A stretch of 5,550 nt of DNA from Candidatus Peribacteria bacterium (GTDB lineage: Bacteria > Patescibacteriota > Gracilibacteria > UBA1369 > LOWO2-01-FULL-3), in contig CALRHQ010000058.1 of assembly GCA_943359415.1 (NCBI GenBank), positions 1 to 5,550 of the forward strand, given 5' to 3'. The position numbers and the translations under genes are program-made. Positions within the stretch are counted from its first letter, which is position 1, and each line of letters begins with the position of its first letter. This document shows, piece by piece, positions 1 through 5,550 of this stretch. Under the pieces are notes generated by a model, which was not told where the DNA came from, did not search any database, and saw only the letters and a list, made by a program, of their open reading frames with translations.

Positions 1-11
1 ATTTAAAGCAC

Positions 12-27
12 CCACTAGATATAGTAT
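12..27. promoter_or_regulatory. NrdR box 1 (upstream operator of nrdJ)
   Basis: The sequence CCACTAGATATAGTAT matches the published NrdR-box consensus (acaCwAtATaTwgtgt) at 13 of 16 positions, including the most conserved C4, A6, A8, T9 and T11. NrdR is the ATP-cone repressor of ribonucleotide reductase genes and acts when dATP occupies its nucleotide sites. The box lies upstream of a reductase gene and is followed by a second box in the same orientation, which is the usual NrdR arrangement. The box contains TATAGT (20-25), a possible -10 element; its -35 partner would lie outside the window. The match is seen directly; binding is inferred. No NrdR gene is in the window. Confidence 0.7.
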
Positions 28-43
28 GCCGAATAAAAAACGG

Positions 44-59
44 CCACTATATATGGAAT
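44..59. promoter_or_regulatory. NrdR box 2 (downstream operator of nrdJ)
   Basis: The sequence CCACTATATATGGAAT matches the NrdR-box consensus at 12 of 16 positions. All strongly conserved core positions are kept and the mismatches are mainly in the right half. It starts 32 bp after box 1 with 16 bp between the boxes, about three helical turns. That spacing is typical of known tandem NrdR sites and lets two repressor units sit on the same DNA face. Both boxes begin CCACTA. The second box is weaker, so cooperative binding with box 1 is the likely mode. Confidence 0.65.
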
Positions 60-83
60 TTCCTCATTCCTATGGGAAATGTC

Positions 84-107
84 TCCCCTGCTTTATAAGC
101 ATGGGGA
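84..107 (+). other. Strong hairpin in the nrdJ leader
   Basis: TCCCC (84-88) pairs with GGGGA (103-107) and TGCTT (89-93) pairs with AAGCA (97-101). The loop is TAT (94-96) and T102 is a single bulge, giving ten base pairs. It ends 32 bases before the nrdJ start codon. No T-run follows, so it does not look like an intrinsic terminator. It could be an mRNA leader structure that affects translation or stability, or a relic of an upstream unit. A smaller inverted repeat, ATTTCC (58-63) with GGAAAT (75-80), lies just before it. The pairing is seen in the sequence; the role is unknown. Confidence 0.5.
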
Positions 108-139
108 TAAAAGCAACAAAACATTAACCTCGTATTCCT

Positions 140-2512
140 ATGTCCCCTATCAAAAAAATAAAGAAAAGAAATGGTGAGATTGCTGATTTTGATCAAGCAA
201 AAATAACTGAAGCCATATGGAAAGCGGCGGATTCAGTTGGCGGAGAAAAACCTGAAGTAGCAGAACAGATTTCAAATCAAGTAGCAGCAGTATTGGAAGT
301 ATTTTTCAAGGATGAAAGTAATATTCCTACAGTTGAACAAATACAGGATTTAGTTGAGAAAATTTTGATAGAAGGAGGACATGCAAAAACAGCAAAAGCA
401 TATATTCTATACCGTGAAAAACACAAAAACATTCGTTTTAAACAAGAAGAAGTGCTTAATGGAAAAACTACAAAACTTCCATTTAGCATCAATGCTCTAA
501 GAGTTTTAGCAGGAAGATATTTACAAAGAAATGAAAAAGGAGAAGTCATAGAATCTCCTGAAGAAATGTTTACAAGAGTTGCAGGAGCACTTGCAAGTGT
601 AGAAAAACAATATGGAAAAAGTGAACAAGAAATAGAGGAATTCGCCGAAAATTTTAGAGACATTCTTTATAATTTCGAATTCATTCCGGCAGGACGAACA
701 CTAGCAAACGCAGGAGGAAAGACAAAACTAGTTGCAAACTGTATCGTTCTACACGCAGAAGACAGCATGAAAGGAATTTTCGACACACTAAGGGATGCAT
801 CACTTCTTCAACAAGCCGGATCAGGACTTGGATTTCCATGGCACTTACTAAGGCCAGCTGGAACACGCGCAAGTGCAACACAGGGGGTCGCATCAGGCCC
901 TGTTTCATTTATGAAAGTTTACAACGAAGCTTTTAGCGTCATCAAACAACAAGGCCGTCACGGAGCAAATATGGGGGTTATGCGAATCGATCATCCGGAT
1001 ATCTTGGAATTCATTGAGGCAAAATGGGAAGAAGGATCATTTGTAAATTTCAACATCTCAGTCGCACTTACAGATAAATTCATGCAACAAGTCGAAGATG
1101 GCTCAAAAGAGCCATGGATGTGTACATACAAAGACAAGGAGATGAAACCAAGAAGAATCATCAGAAATAAAAGAAGCGCTTTTGTAGAAGCAATTGAGGA
1201 AACAATCACAGCTTCCGAATTGATGGACAAAATCATAAATTCCGCTTGGAGAAATGGAGAACCGGGAGTTCTTTTTCCAGACGCGGCAAATCGCACAAAT
1301 CCAATTCCAGCACTTGGAAGACTTGAAGCTACAAATCCATGTGGAGAACAATGGCTTCACGATGGAGATGTTTGTAATCTTGGATCAGTAAATTTAGCAA
1401 AATTTGTAAAAGATGGAAAAGTCGAAGAGGAAAGACTAAAACACGTAGTAAAAATGGCGGTAAGACTTCTTGATAACGTAATAGACATGTCAGAATTCCC
1501 TGTAGAAAAAATAAACAAAACATTCAGAGATAACAGAAGAGTCGGTCTTGGAATAATGGGATTTGCAGACATGCTTTACAGACTAAAAGTTCCATACAAT
1601 TCAGAACAAGGGCTGGCAACAGCTAAACGAGTAATGCATCTCGTCGACGTCACGGCTCATGATTATTCAGAGCAAATGGCAAACGAAAAAGGCACATTCC
1701 CAAACTGGGAAATCTCAATATTCGGACCAAAAGAAAAAAATAGAAAACAAAGAAATGCAGCTTTGACAACAGTTGCTCCGACAGGATCAATCTCGATGCT
1801 TCTTGATTGCAGCTCAGGAATCGAACCATTCTTTGCATTATCGTACCAAAAAGAAGTGATGAGTGGACAAAAATTGATGTACATAAATGAAATTTTGGAA
1901 GAAGAACTTAAGAAATTGGATTTATATAGAGAAGACATTCTAAAAGAAATAGAAAGAACAGGATCAATCCAGCACATCATGGAAATTCCAGAGGACATAA
2001 GAAAAGTATACGTTACAGCAATGGATATCGCTGCAGAAGATCACATAAAAATGCAAGCAGCCTTCCAAAGCGAAGTAGACAACAGCATTTCAAAAACAAT
2101 CAATTTCCCATACAGCGCAACTCGAGAAGACGTTCGCCAAGGATATATAATGGCATGGAAGTCAGGACTTAAAGGATGCACAGTTTATCGTGATGGAAGC
2201 AGAAAAGAACAAGTTTTGACCGTTGCAAAAGATGAAAACAAAGAAGAGTCAAAAGAAAAAGACACCTCATGTGAAGTTTGCGACACTACAGAACAAATTG
2301 AATTGAAACAAAATTTTGAAGAAATAATCCCACCACCAGTAGCAGAAACAGCCGCTCAAACAGAACAAGAACAAAATGCACGCATGCACATGTCCTTGAG
2401 CAAAAACGAAATAATCAAAAGCCGTAAATGTCCGGAATGTTCAAATCCAATTCAGATCGCTGAAGGATGTATGCTTTGTCTAAGCTGTGGATTCTCAGCC
2501 TGCTCAGCGTAG
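140..2512 (+). CDS. nrdJ: Adenosylcobalamin-dependent (class II) ribonucleoside-diphosphate reductase
   Basis: This 790-residue cytoplasmic enzyme reduces ribonucleotides to deoxyribonucleotides for DNA synthesis, using coenzyme B12 rather than a metal-cofactor subunit to make its thiyl radical. Residues 3-94 form an ATP-cone (IKKIKKRNGE, then FDQAKITEAIWKA), which suggests activity control by ATP/dATP. The core follows. C201 (VANCIVL) and C412 (DVCNLGSVNL) are the predicted substrate-reducing pair. N399, C401 and E403 (NPCGE) form the radical triad, and the C401-C412 spacing of 11 matches Thermotoga NrdJ. The phosphate loop is APTGS (546-550), and TVYRDGSR (681-688) is typical of the class II C-terminal core. 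A variable linker (690-760) leads to a zinc-finger tail, CPEC at 764-767 then C777, C780, C783 and C788; this tail type is known to relay reducing power. ATG 140 is the first possible ATG: an in-frame TAA lies at 125-127 and the ATP-cone begins at once. There is no Shine-Dalgarno. No key residue is missing. No nrdB-like partner is seen, as expected for class II. Tandem NrdR boxes lie upstream. Confidence 0.96.
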   Translation: MSPIKKIKKRNGEIADFDQAKITEAIWKAADSVGGEKPEVAEQISNQVAAVLEVFFKDESNIPTVEQIQDLVEKILIEGGHAKTAKAYILYREKHKNIRFKQEEVLNGKTTKLPFSINALRVLAGRYLQRNEKGEVIESPEEMFTRVAGALASVEKQYGKSEQEIEEFAENFRDILYNFEFIPAGRTLANAGGKTKLVANCIVLHAEDSMKGIFDTLRDASLLQQAGSGLGFPWHLLRPAGTRASATQGVASGPVSFMKVYNEAFSVIKQQGRHGANMGVMRIDHPDILEFIEAKWEEGSFVNFNISVALTDKFMQQVEDGSKEPWMCTYKDKEMKPRRIIRNKRSAFVEAIEETITASELMDKIINSAWRNGEPGVLFPDAANRTNPIPALGRLEATNPCGEQWLHDGDVCNLGSVNLAKFVKDGKVEEERLKHVVKMAVRLLDNVIDMSEFPVEKINKTFRDNRRVGLGIMGFADMLYRLKVPYNSEQGLATAKRVMHLVDVTAHDYSEQMANEKGTFPNWEISIFGPKEKNRKQRNAALTTVAPTGSISMLLDCSSGIEPFFALSYQKEVMSGQKLMYINEILEEELKKLDLYREDILKEIERTGSIQHIMEIPEDIRKVYVTAMDIAAEDHIKMQAAFQSEVDNSISKTINFPYSATREDVRQGYIMAWKSGLKGCTVYRDGSRKEQVLTVAKDENKEESKEKDTSCEVCDTTEQIELKQNFEEIIPPPVAETAAQTEQEQNARMHMSLSKNEIIKSRKCPECSNPIQIAEGCMLCLSCGFSACSA

Positions 2513-2532
2513 GAATACGGGTATAAATAAGG

Positions 2533-2561
2533 TTGACATTTTGAGCGAAATATTATATTGT
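2533..2561 (+). promoter_or_regulatory. Predicted sigma70-type promoter of the 845-residue gene
   Basis: A perfect -35 hexamer TTGACA occupies 2533-2538. Two -10 choices fit: TATATT at 2554-2559 (5 of 6 matches, 15-bp spacer) or TATTGT at 2556-2561 (4 of 6 matches, 17-bp spacer). Transcription would begin near 2566-2569, leaving a leader of about 30 bases before ATG 2598. The element sits in the only gap between nrdJ and the next gene, implying that the downstream gene can be transcribed independently. It is overlaid by the inverted repeat at 2538-2574. Confidence 0.5.
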
Positions 2562-2574
2562 TTTCGCTCAAAAT
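2538..2574. promoter_or_regulatory. Perfect 13-bp inverted repeat, operator-like, over the promoter
   Basis: ATTTTGAGCGAAA (2538-2550) and TTTCGCTCAAAAT (2562-2574) are exact reverse complements separated by 11 bases. The repeat begins at the last base of the -35 box and covers the spacer, the -10 and the expected start point, as a repressor operator would. The long arm and spacer recall CIRCE-type operators in shape, but the sequence is different and I cannot assign a regulator. As RNA it could also form a hairpin after nrdJ. However, the outer stem runs T-rich then A-rich and no T-tract follows, so it is a poor intrinsic terminator. Confidence 0.6.
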
Positions 2575-2597
2575 ATTTTGGAAATATTTAATACGAA

Positions 2598-5135
2598 ATG
2601 GCCACAAACTTAAGCGAAAATCAAACTGACAATTTATCAGCAGAAGAACAAAATCCAGAAGACCGTTTCGAAGATATAAAAAAATCGAAATTAACTCCTT
2701 CTGAAATTGCATCAGTCCAAGACGGAAGATTAAGCATAAGAGACATCGTAAACGAAAGAAATCGAAAGGCTCAACAAGCTAAAAATGAACTTGGCAAATT
2801 AGCTTCTTCTTCAAAGGATAGGAATCAAGTCATAAGCTTAAAAGAATACAAAGATTATTCCGAAAGAATAAGGGAAACAGAAAGTGCTGAAAAAATGCAG
2901 GGCATTTTAGACGAAATAAAAGAGCTTCCGGAAAAAAGAGCAAAAGAAATGGAAGACAATGCCTCTCAAAACGAAATGCTGGAAAAAGATGATCCAAGAT
3001 TAGAAGAACTCAAAGAAGAATTCGATGAAATCTGCGATGACAATGTTAAGTACATAGGTGCCAAACAGCTTGATGGATTTAAAAAATGGTTTCAAAAAGA
3101 AGCAGACAAAAAACCACAAATAAAGCATTTAAAAGACGTAATAAAAAGATTGAAAGGAGACGGCTCAACAGATTCAGGAGGACTTCATCCTCGTATGGAA
3201 GAATATGCAAACCTTCAAAAACTTTTCAAAAAGTACGGTTTGGACAAACCTGAAGATTCAAAATACATCGAAGAAGAAGGTTTGAGCGAACGACGTGAAT
3301 ATAGAAAAAACGCACAAGGAATAGAAGAACAATTAATGAAGGGAAAAGAAAAAGGATTTTATTCCAAAGAAGTCATTGAAGACACAATGCAAAAAGTTTT
3401 GACTGCAGATTCTCCAGAGAAACAAAAAGAAATTCAAAAAACATTGGATAAAGTTTCAAGACTCGAGTCTGAAGGCTTCACTCATCTGAATTCACATATC
3501 ACAGTTGGTGGCATCACGATAAGGAAAATGAGCCAAAAAGGAAAAGATTTCTTGATAAATTATTACAAAACAGTAGCCGTAGATCAAAGAGAAGAAAATG
3601 TGAAAAATTGGCCAAAGTTCATAGAAGCGGAAGCAAAACTTGCAGAAGATTTATTGGACATATATGAAGGAAATAAAGAGGGATTCCGTCTTGCAATGGG
3701 AAGTTTTCAATTTCTTACATTCGAAGAAAAAGAGGAAGCTTTGAAAGATCACAAACGCTTGGTAAAAGAAACCGGCGACAAAGAAAAACTCGAGAAAAAA
3801 CTCACAATAAAAGCTGCACATGGAGCAATAGATGAAGCCGCAAGAAATAACGTAATCGCAAAAGGAACAGATAAAACACAAGGGAAATATAAAGAATTTT
3901 TTGAAGAAGATGAAAATTTCAAAAACAAAAAAACAGGAGAAGAGGGAGATTTGGATGAAATGAAAAAAGCTTACGAATTGTTGATAAGCCCAACACCAAA
4001 TGAAAAATACAAGAACCTTGCCGCATACGAAAAAAGACGCGATAAATATGTAAAAGATATAAAAAGTTTAGAAGAATTTGACGATGAACTTACTGAAGAA
4101 GATAAATCAGAAATGCAGGAAGAATTTGACGAATCCGGATGGTCAGACAGAGAAGATTTACAAGAAGACCTAAATAAAAGAATAGAAAAAGCAAAAGAGA
4201 AAAAGGCAAAAATGAGACAATTAACAAAAGGATTGGATATAGAAAAAACAGGAAAAAAGAAAAAAGAAAAAAGTGAAAAAGACGAAGAAGGACCAAAGTC
4301 ACCGGAAGAAGCTGTAAAGGCCGCAAAAAAACTTCTAATGGATGATGAAGCACTGGATGCATTGGATATCCTTGTACAATTCTTAAAAAAAGACAAAGAA
4401 AAAAATCCGGAAAGCGAAGGCGATCCAAAAGTAAAATTCTGGCTTGAAACAGCAGCAAAACATGTAAAAGAATTGGGTAGTGGCAAAGGCAAAATAGATC
4501 AATCTTTAGAAGCTGAAATAGAAGACGAAGCACAAAAGGCAATGAGAGAAGAACCAATTAAAAAATTTGTTCAAGAAGAACAAATCGAAACATTGAGCTT
4601 GGAAGGAGCAGAAGAAAGTGAAAGACTTCATGGAAATAAAAAATCGGCAAAAGAAAGAGCTGAAGACGAATCATTGGCTCGTACAGGAACAGTATCTTTG
4701 GAGGCGGAACTTACTCAAGATTTCTATGAAAATTCTGATGAAGAATTTATCTTGAATAAAGAAGGAACAGGTGAAGAATTAACAGAAATTCAATTCGATG
4801 ATATAGAATATAAACAAGAAGAAGTAGATGAGCTTAAAAGAGAAGTATTCCACAAACAAGACAGACTTAGAGAAAAACGTGGACTTGTAGATACAGTCTT
4901 AAAAGATAAAGATGGAAAAGTAATCACAGCAAAAGAAGCAGAAAGACTACAACAAAAAGATGTAGATGAGTTGGAAGAAGACGTAGTAGATAAAGTAGAG
5001 GAAAACATGGCCACAAAAAAAGGTTTATCAGAAGGCACAGAAGTTTTCAATTTAACAGAAAAAATTGCGGCAAAAAGAAAAACAAAAGAAATGATTGATA
5101 AACGACTTCACGAAAGACTCAAATCAGAGAACTAA
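2598..5135 (+). CDS. Unrecognised 845-residue Lys/Glu-rich, mostly helical protein
   Basis: I do not recognise this family. The protein is soluble and extremely charged, dominated by Glu, Lys and Asp. It has no signal peptide, no membrane segment and a single cysteine (C146). Most of it reads as amphipathic helix or coiled coil. Residues 1-60 are polar and probably flexible. Residues 80-190 are helical. Residues 290-390 are more globular (HITVGGITIR at 300-309, then NYYKTVAV and GSFQFLTF). Residues 450-545 are helical with FDESGWSDREDL at 510-521. A Lys-rich linker covers 551-565. Residues 568-625 look like a short TPR-like helical repeat (AVKAAKKLL, then EALDALDILVQFL). Residues 635-845 form an acidic, heptad-like tail. 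ATG 2598 is the first possible start, because an in-frame TAA lies at 2589-2591; no Shine-Dalgarno precedes it. It appears to have its own promoter. The last 12 bp overlap the convergent gene. A scaffold, structural or chaperone-like role is possible, but no enzymatic motif is visible. Confidence 0.9.
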   Translation: MATNLSENQTDNLSAEEQNPEDRFEDIKKSKLTPSEIASVQDGRLSIRDIVNERNRKAQQAKNELGKLASSSKDRNQVISLKEYKDYSERIRETESAEKMQGILDEIKELPEKRAKEMEDNASQNEMLEKDDPRLEELKEEFDEICDDNVKYIGAKQLDGFKKWFQKEADKKPQIKHLKDVIKRLKGDGSTDSGGLHPRMEEYANLQKLFKKYGLDKPEDSKYIEEEGLSERREYRKNAQGIEEQLMKGKEKGFYSKEVIEDTMQKVLTADSPEKQKEIQKTLDKVSRLESEGFTHLNSHITVGGITIRKMSQKGKDFLINYYKTVAVDQREENVKNWPKFIEAEAKLAEDLLDIYEGNKEGFRLAMGSFQFLTFEEKEEALKDHKRLVKETGDKEKLEKKLTIKAAHGAIDEAARNNVIAKGTDKTQGKYKEFFEEDENFKNKKTGEEGDLDEMKKAYELLISPTPNEKYKNLAAYEKRRDKYVKDIKSLEEFDDELTEEDKSEMQEEFDESGWSDREDLQEDLNKRIEKAKEKKAKMRQLTKGLDIEKTGKKKKEKSEKDEEGPKSPEEAVKAAKKLLMDDEALDALDILVQFLKKDKEKNPESEGDPKVKFWLETAAKHVKELGSGKGKIDQSLEAEIEDEAQKAMREEPIKKFVQEEQIETLSLEGAEESERLHGNKKSAKERAEDESLARTGTVSLEAELTQDFYENSDEEFILNKEGTGEELTEIQFDDIEYKQEEVDELKREVFHKQDRLREKRGLVDTVLKDKDGKVITAKEAERLQQKDVDELEEDVVDKVEENMATKKGLSEGTEVFNLTEKIAAKRKTKEMIDKRLHERLKSEN
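4252..4272 (+). repeat. Three tandem GAAAAAA heptamers inside the 845-residue gene
   Basis: Three exact GAAAAAA units run head to tail, and a fourth copy lies just upstream at 4242-4248. They encode most of the Lys-rich linker (residues 553-559). The unit length is not a multiple of three, so gain or loss of one unit would shift the reading frame. The A-runs are also prone to polymerase or ribosome slippage. In a Lys-rich AT-rich gene, such runs can arise by composition alone. Confidence 0.75.
4253..4259 (+). promoter_or_regulatory. Candidate -1 frameshift heptamer A_AAA_AAG
   Basis: The heptamer is in the correct phase for tandem -1 slippage (GGA AAA AAG in the zero frame, residues 552-554), like the classical dnaX signal. 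After a -1 shift, translation would read Glu-Lys-Arg-Lys-Lys and stop at TGA 4274-4276, giving a product of about 559 residues without the TPR-like segment and acidic tail. I see no convincing stimulatory stem downstream and no Shine-Dalgarno-like enhancer upstream, so use of the site is speculative. Confidence 0.25.
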
Positions 5136-5550
5136 TCGTTTCAACATAAAAAACACTGCAAGAAAATAATAAACAAAAAATACTTCAGGCGTAAACCAAT
5201 TAATCTGGTGATATGCAAAAGGAATATTTGCGAATACATCAACCAAAAAAAGAACGAATTTCAAAATAGCATATTCAAAAAAAGCAAAAAACATACCAAC
5301 TTTTAAAGAAAAAATTCCAAAAAACAAAACAACAAAGCCAAGAAACATAGCCATAGGGATAAGAGGCAAAACAAAAATATTCGCTATAGGAGAAATTGCA
5401 CTAAAGGTTCCAAAATTGAGTAAAATCACAGGCATCGTCAAAATCTGCGCAGAAATAGTCATCAAAAAAGCACTTCTAAATCCACAAAAATCAGGAATAA
5501 ACTCCAAAGATTTTTCCATCACCGGATAAAAATAAACAATTCCAAAAGTA
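5124..5550 (-). CDS. ComEC/Rec2-type competence membrane protein, C-terminal part (runs off the right edge)
   Basis: The visible 141 residues match the C-terminal part of the Competence domain of ComEC, the inner-membrane channel that takes up single-stranded DNA during transformation. The frame is open to 5549, so the gene begins beyond the window; the GTG at 5520-5522 is internal. Visible landmarks are TFGIVYFYP (1-9), FRSAFLMTISAQILTMPVIL (24-43), then NFGTFSAISPIANIFVLPLI (45-64), which is the family's most typical stretch. Hydrophobic segments lie at about 26-46, 55-80, 84-106 and 121-136. The protein ends at TGA 5124-5126 with KRLVL, directly after the last membrane helix. Many ComEC proteins carry a C-terminal metallo-beta-lactamase-like domain; none follows here, and the DNA downstream is occupied by the opposite-strand gene. 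It converges on that gene with a 12-bp overlap of coding ends and no terminator between. Confidence 0.85.
   Translation of the reverse strand, partial: TFGIVYFYPVMEKSLEFIPDFCGFRSAFLMTISAQILTMPVILLNFGTFSAISPIANIFVLPLIPMAMFLGFVVLFFGIFSLKVGMFFAFFEYAILKFVLFLVDVFANIPFAYHQINWFTPEVFFVYYFLAVFFMLKRLVL

Noticed and set aside
41..50. GCCACT resembling a cobalamin riboswitch core, attractive before a B12-dependent gene.
   Set aside because: The B12 box and the conserved flanking helices are absent, and the bases belong to the second NrdR box. Any complete riboswitch would need sequence not in the window.
1..127. Frame 2 is open from the left edge to TAA 125-127, which could be the end of an upstream gene.
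   Set aside because: Only about 42 codons are visible, the translation shows no family-like pattern, and the stretch is better explained by the NrdR boxes and leader hairpin.
2538..2574. The inverted repeat as an intrinsic terminator of nrdJ.
   Set aside because: The stem is weak in G/C, the loop is 11 bases, and no T-run follows the right arm. Its overlap with a promoter fits an operator better, though a terminator role is not excluded.
3971..4492. A 173-codon open frame on the - strand rich in Ser and Phe, and similar long - strand frames at 277-663 and 1663-1998.
   Set aside because: They lie antisense to clearly coding genes. The Ser/Phe/Leu richness is just the complement of Glu/Lys codons.
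5006..5016. ATGGCCACAAA at 5008-5018 repeats the start region of the same gene (2598-2608).
   Set aside because: It is an 11-base coincidence encoding Met-Ala-Thr inside the acidic tail, with no flanking similarity.
140..5135. Alternative genetic code with TGA as glycine, as in some Gracilibacteria and Absconditabacteria.
   Set aside because: Both + strand genes read through without any in-frame TGA, glycine uses GGN codons, and the ComEC-like gene ends sensibly at TGA.
5520..5522. GTG as the start of the ComEC-like gene.
   Set aside because: The frame is open upstream to the window edge and encodes TFGIVYFYP, which fits the family, so the GTG is an internal valine codon.

Overview
The window is AT-rich bacterial DNA with two long genes on the + strand and the 3' end of a third on the - strand. 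The genes are a class II (adenosylcobalamin-dependent) ribonucleotide reductase, a very large Lys/Glu-rich protein I do not recognise, and a ComEC/Rec2-type DNA-uptake membrane protein. Neither + strand start codon has a Shine-Dalgarno sequence. The ComEC-like protein stops right after its membrane domain. A very charged orphan protein sits beside B12-dependent nrdJ. Together these suggest, without proving, an ultra-small Patescibacteria/CPR-type bacterium (for example the Peregrinibacteria/Gracilibacteria side). That placement is inference; no rRNA or marker gene is present. The standard code fits: the two + strand genes run through 790 and 845 codons without needing TGA as a sense codon, and reading through the TGA of the third gives no sensible extension.

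Layout. Positions 1-139 are the nrdJ control region. It holds two NrdR-box-like palindromes (12-27 and 44-59, centres 32 bp apart) and then a strong hairpin (84-107). nrdJ occupies 140-2512 and has an N-terminal ATP-cone, a complete class II catalytic core and a C-terminal cysteine-rich zinc-finger tail. The gap 2513-2597 carries a consensus-like promoter (TTGACA at 2533) overlaid by a perfect 13-bp inverted repeat (2538-2574). The orphan gene fills 2598-5135. In its middle, at a Lys-rich linker, lie three tandem GAAAAAA units containing an in-phase A_AAA_AAG heptamer. The convergent ComEC-like gene (5124 to beyond 5550) overlaps the orphan gene's 3' end by 12 bp.

How the parts relate. nrdJ makes deoxynucleotides without oxygen dependence but needs cobalamin. 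Its promoter region looks like an NrdR regulon member, so it is probably repressed when dATP is high. The orphan gene seems to have its own, possibly repressed, promoter, so its proximity to nrdJ does not show shared function. The ComEC-like gene belongs to a separate transcription unit entering from the right. I see no RNA genes, insertion sequences, CRISPR arrays or prophage signatures. The best leads are the regulatory palindromes, the possible frameshift site and the unknown 845-residue protein.
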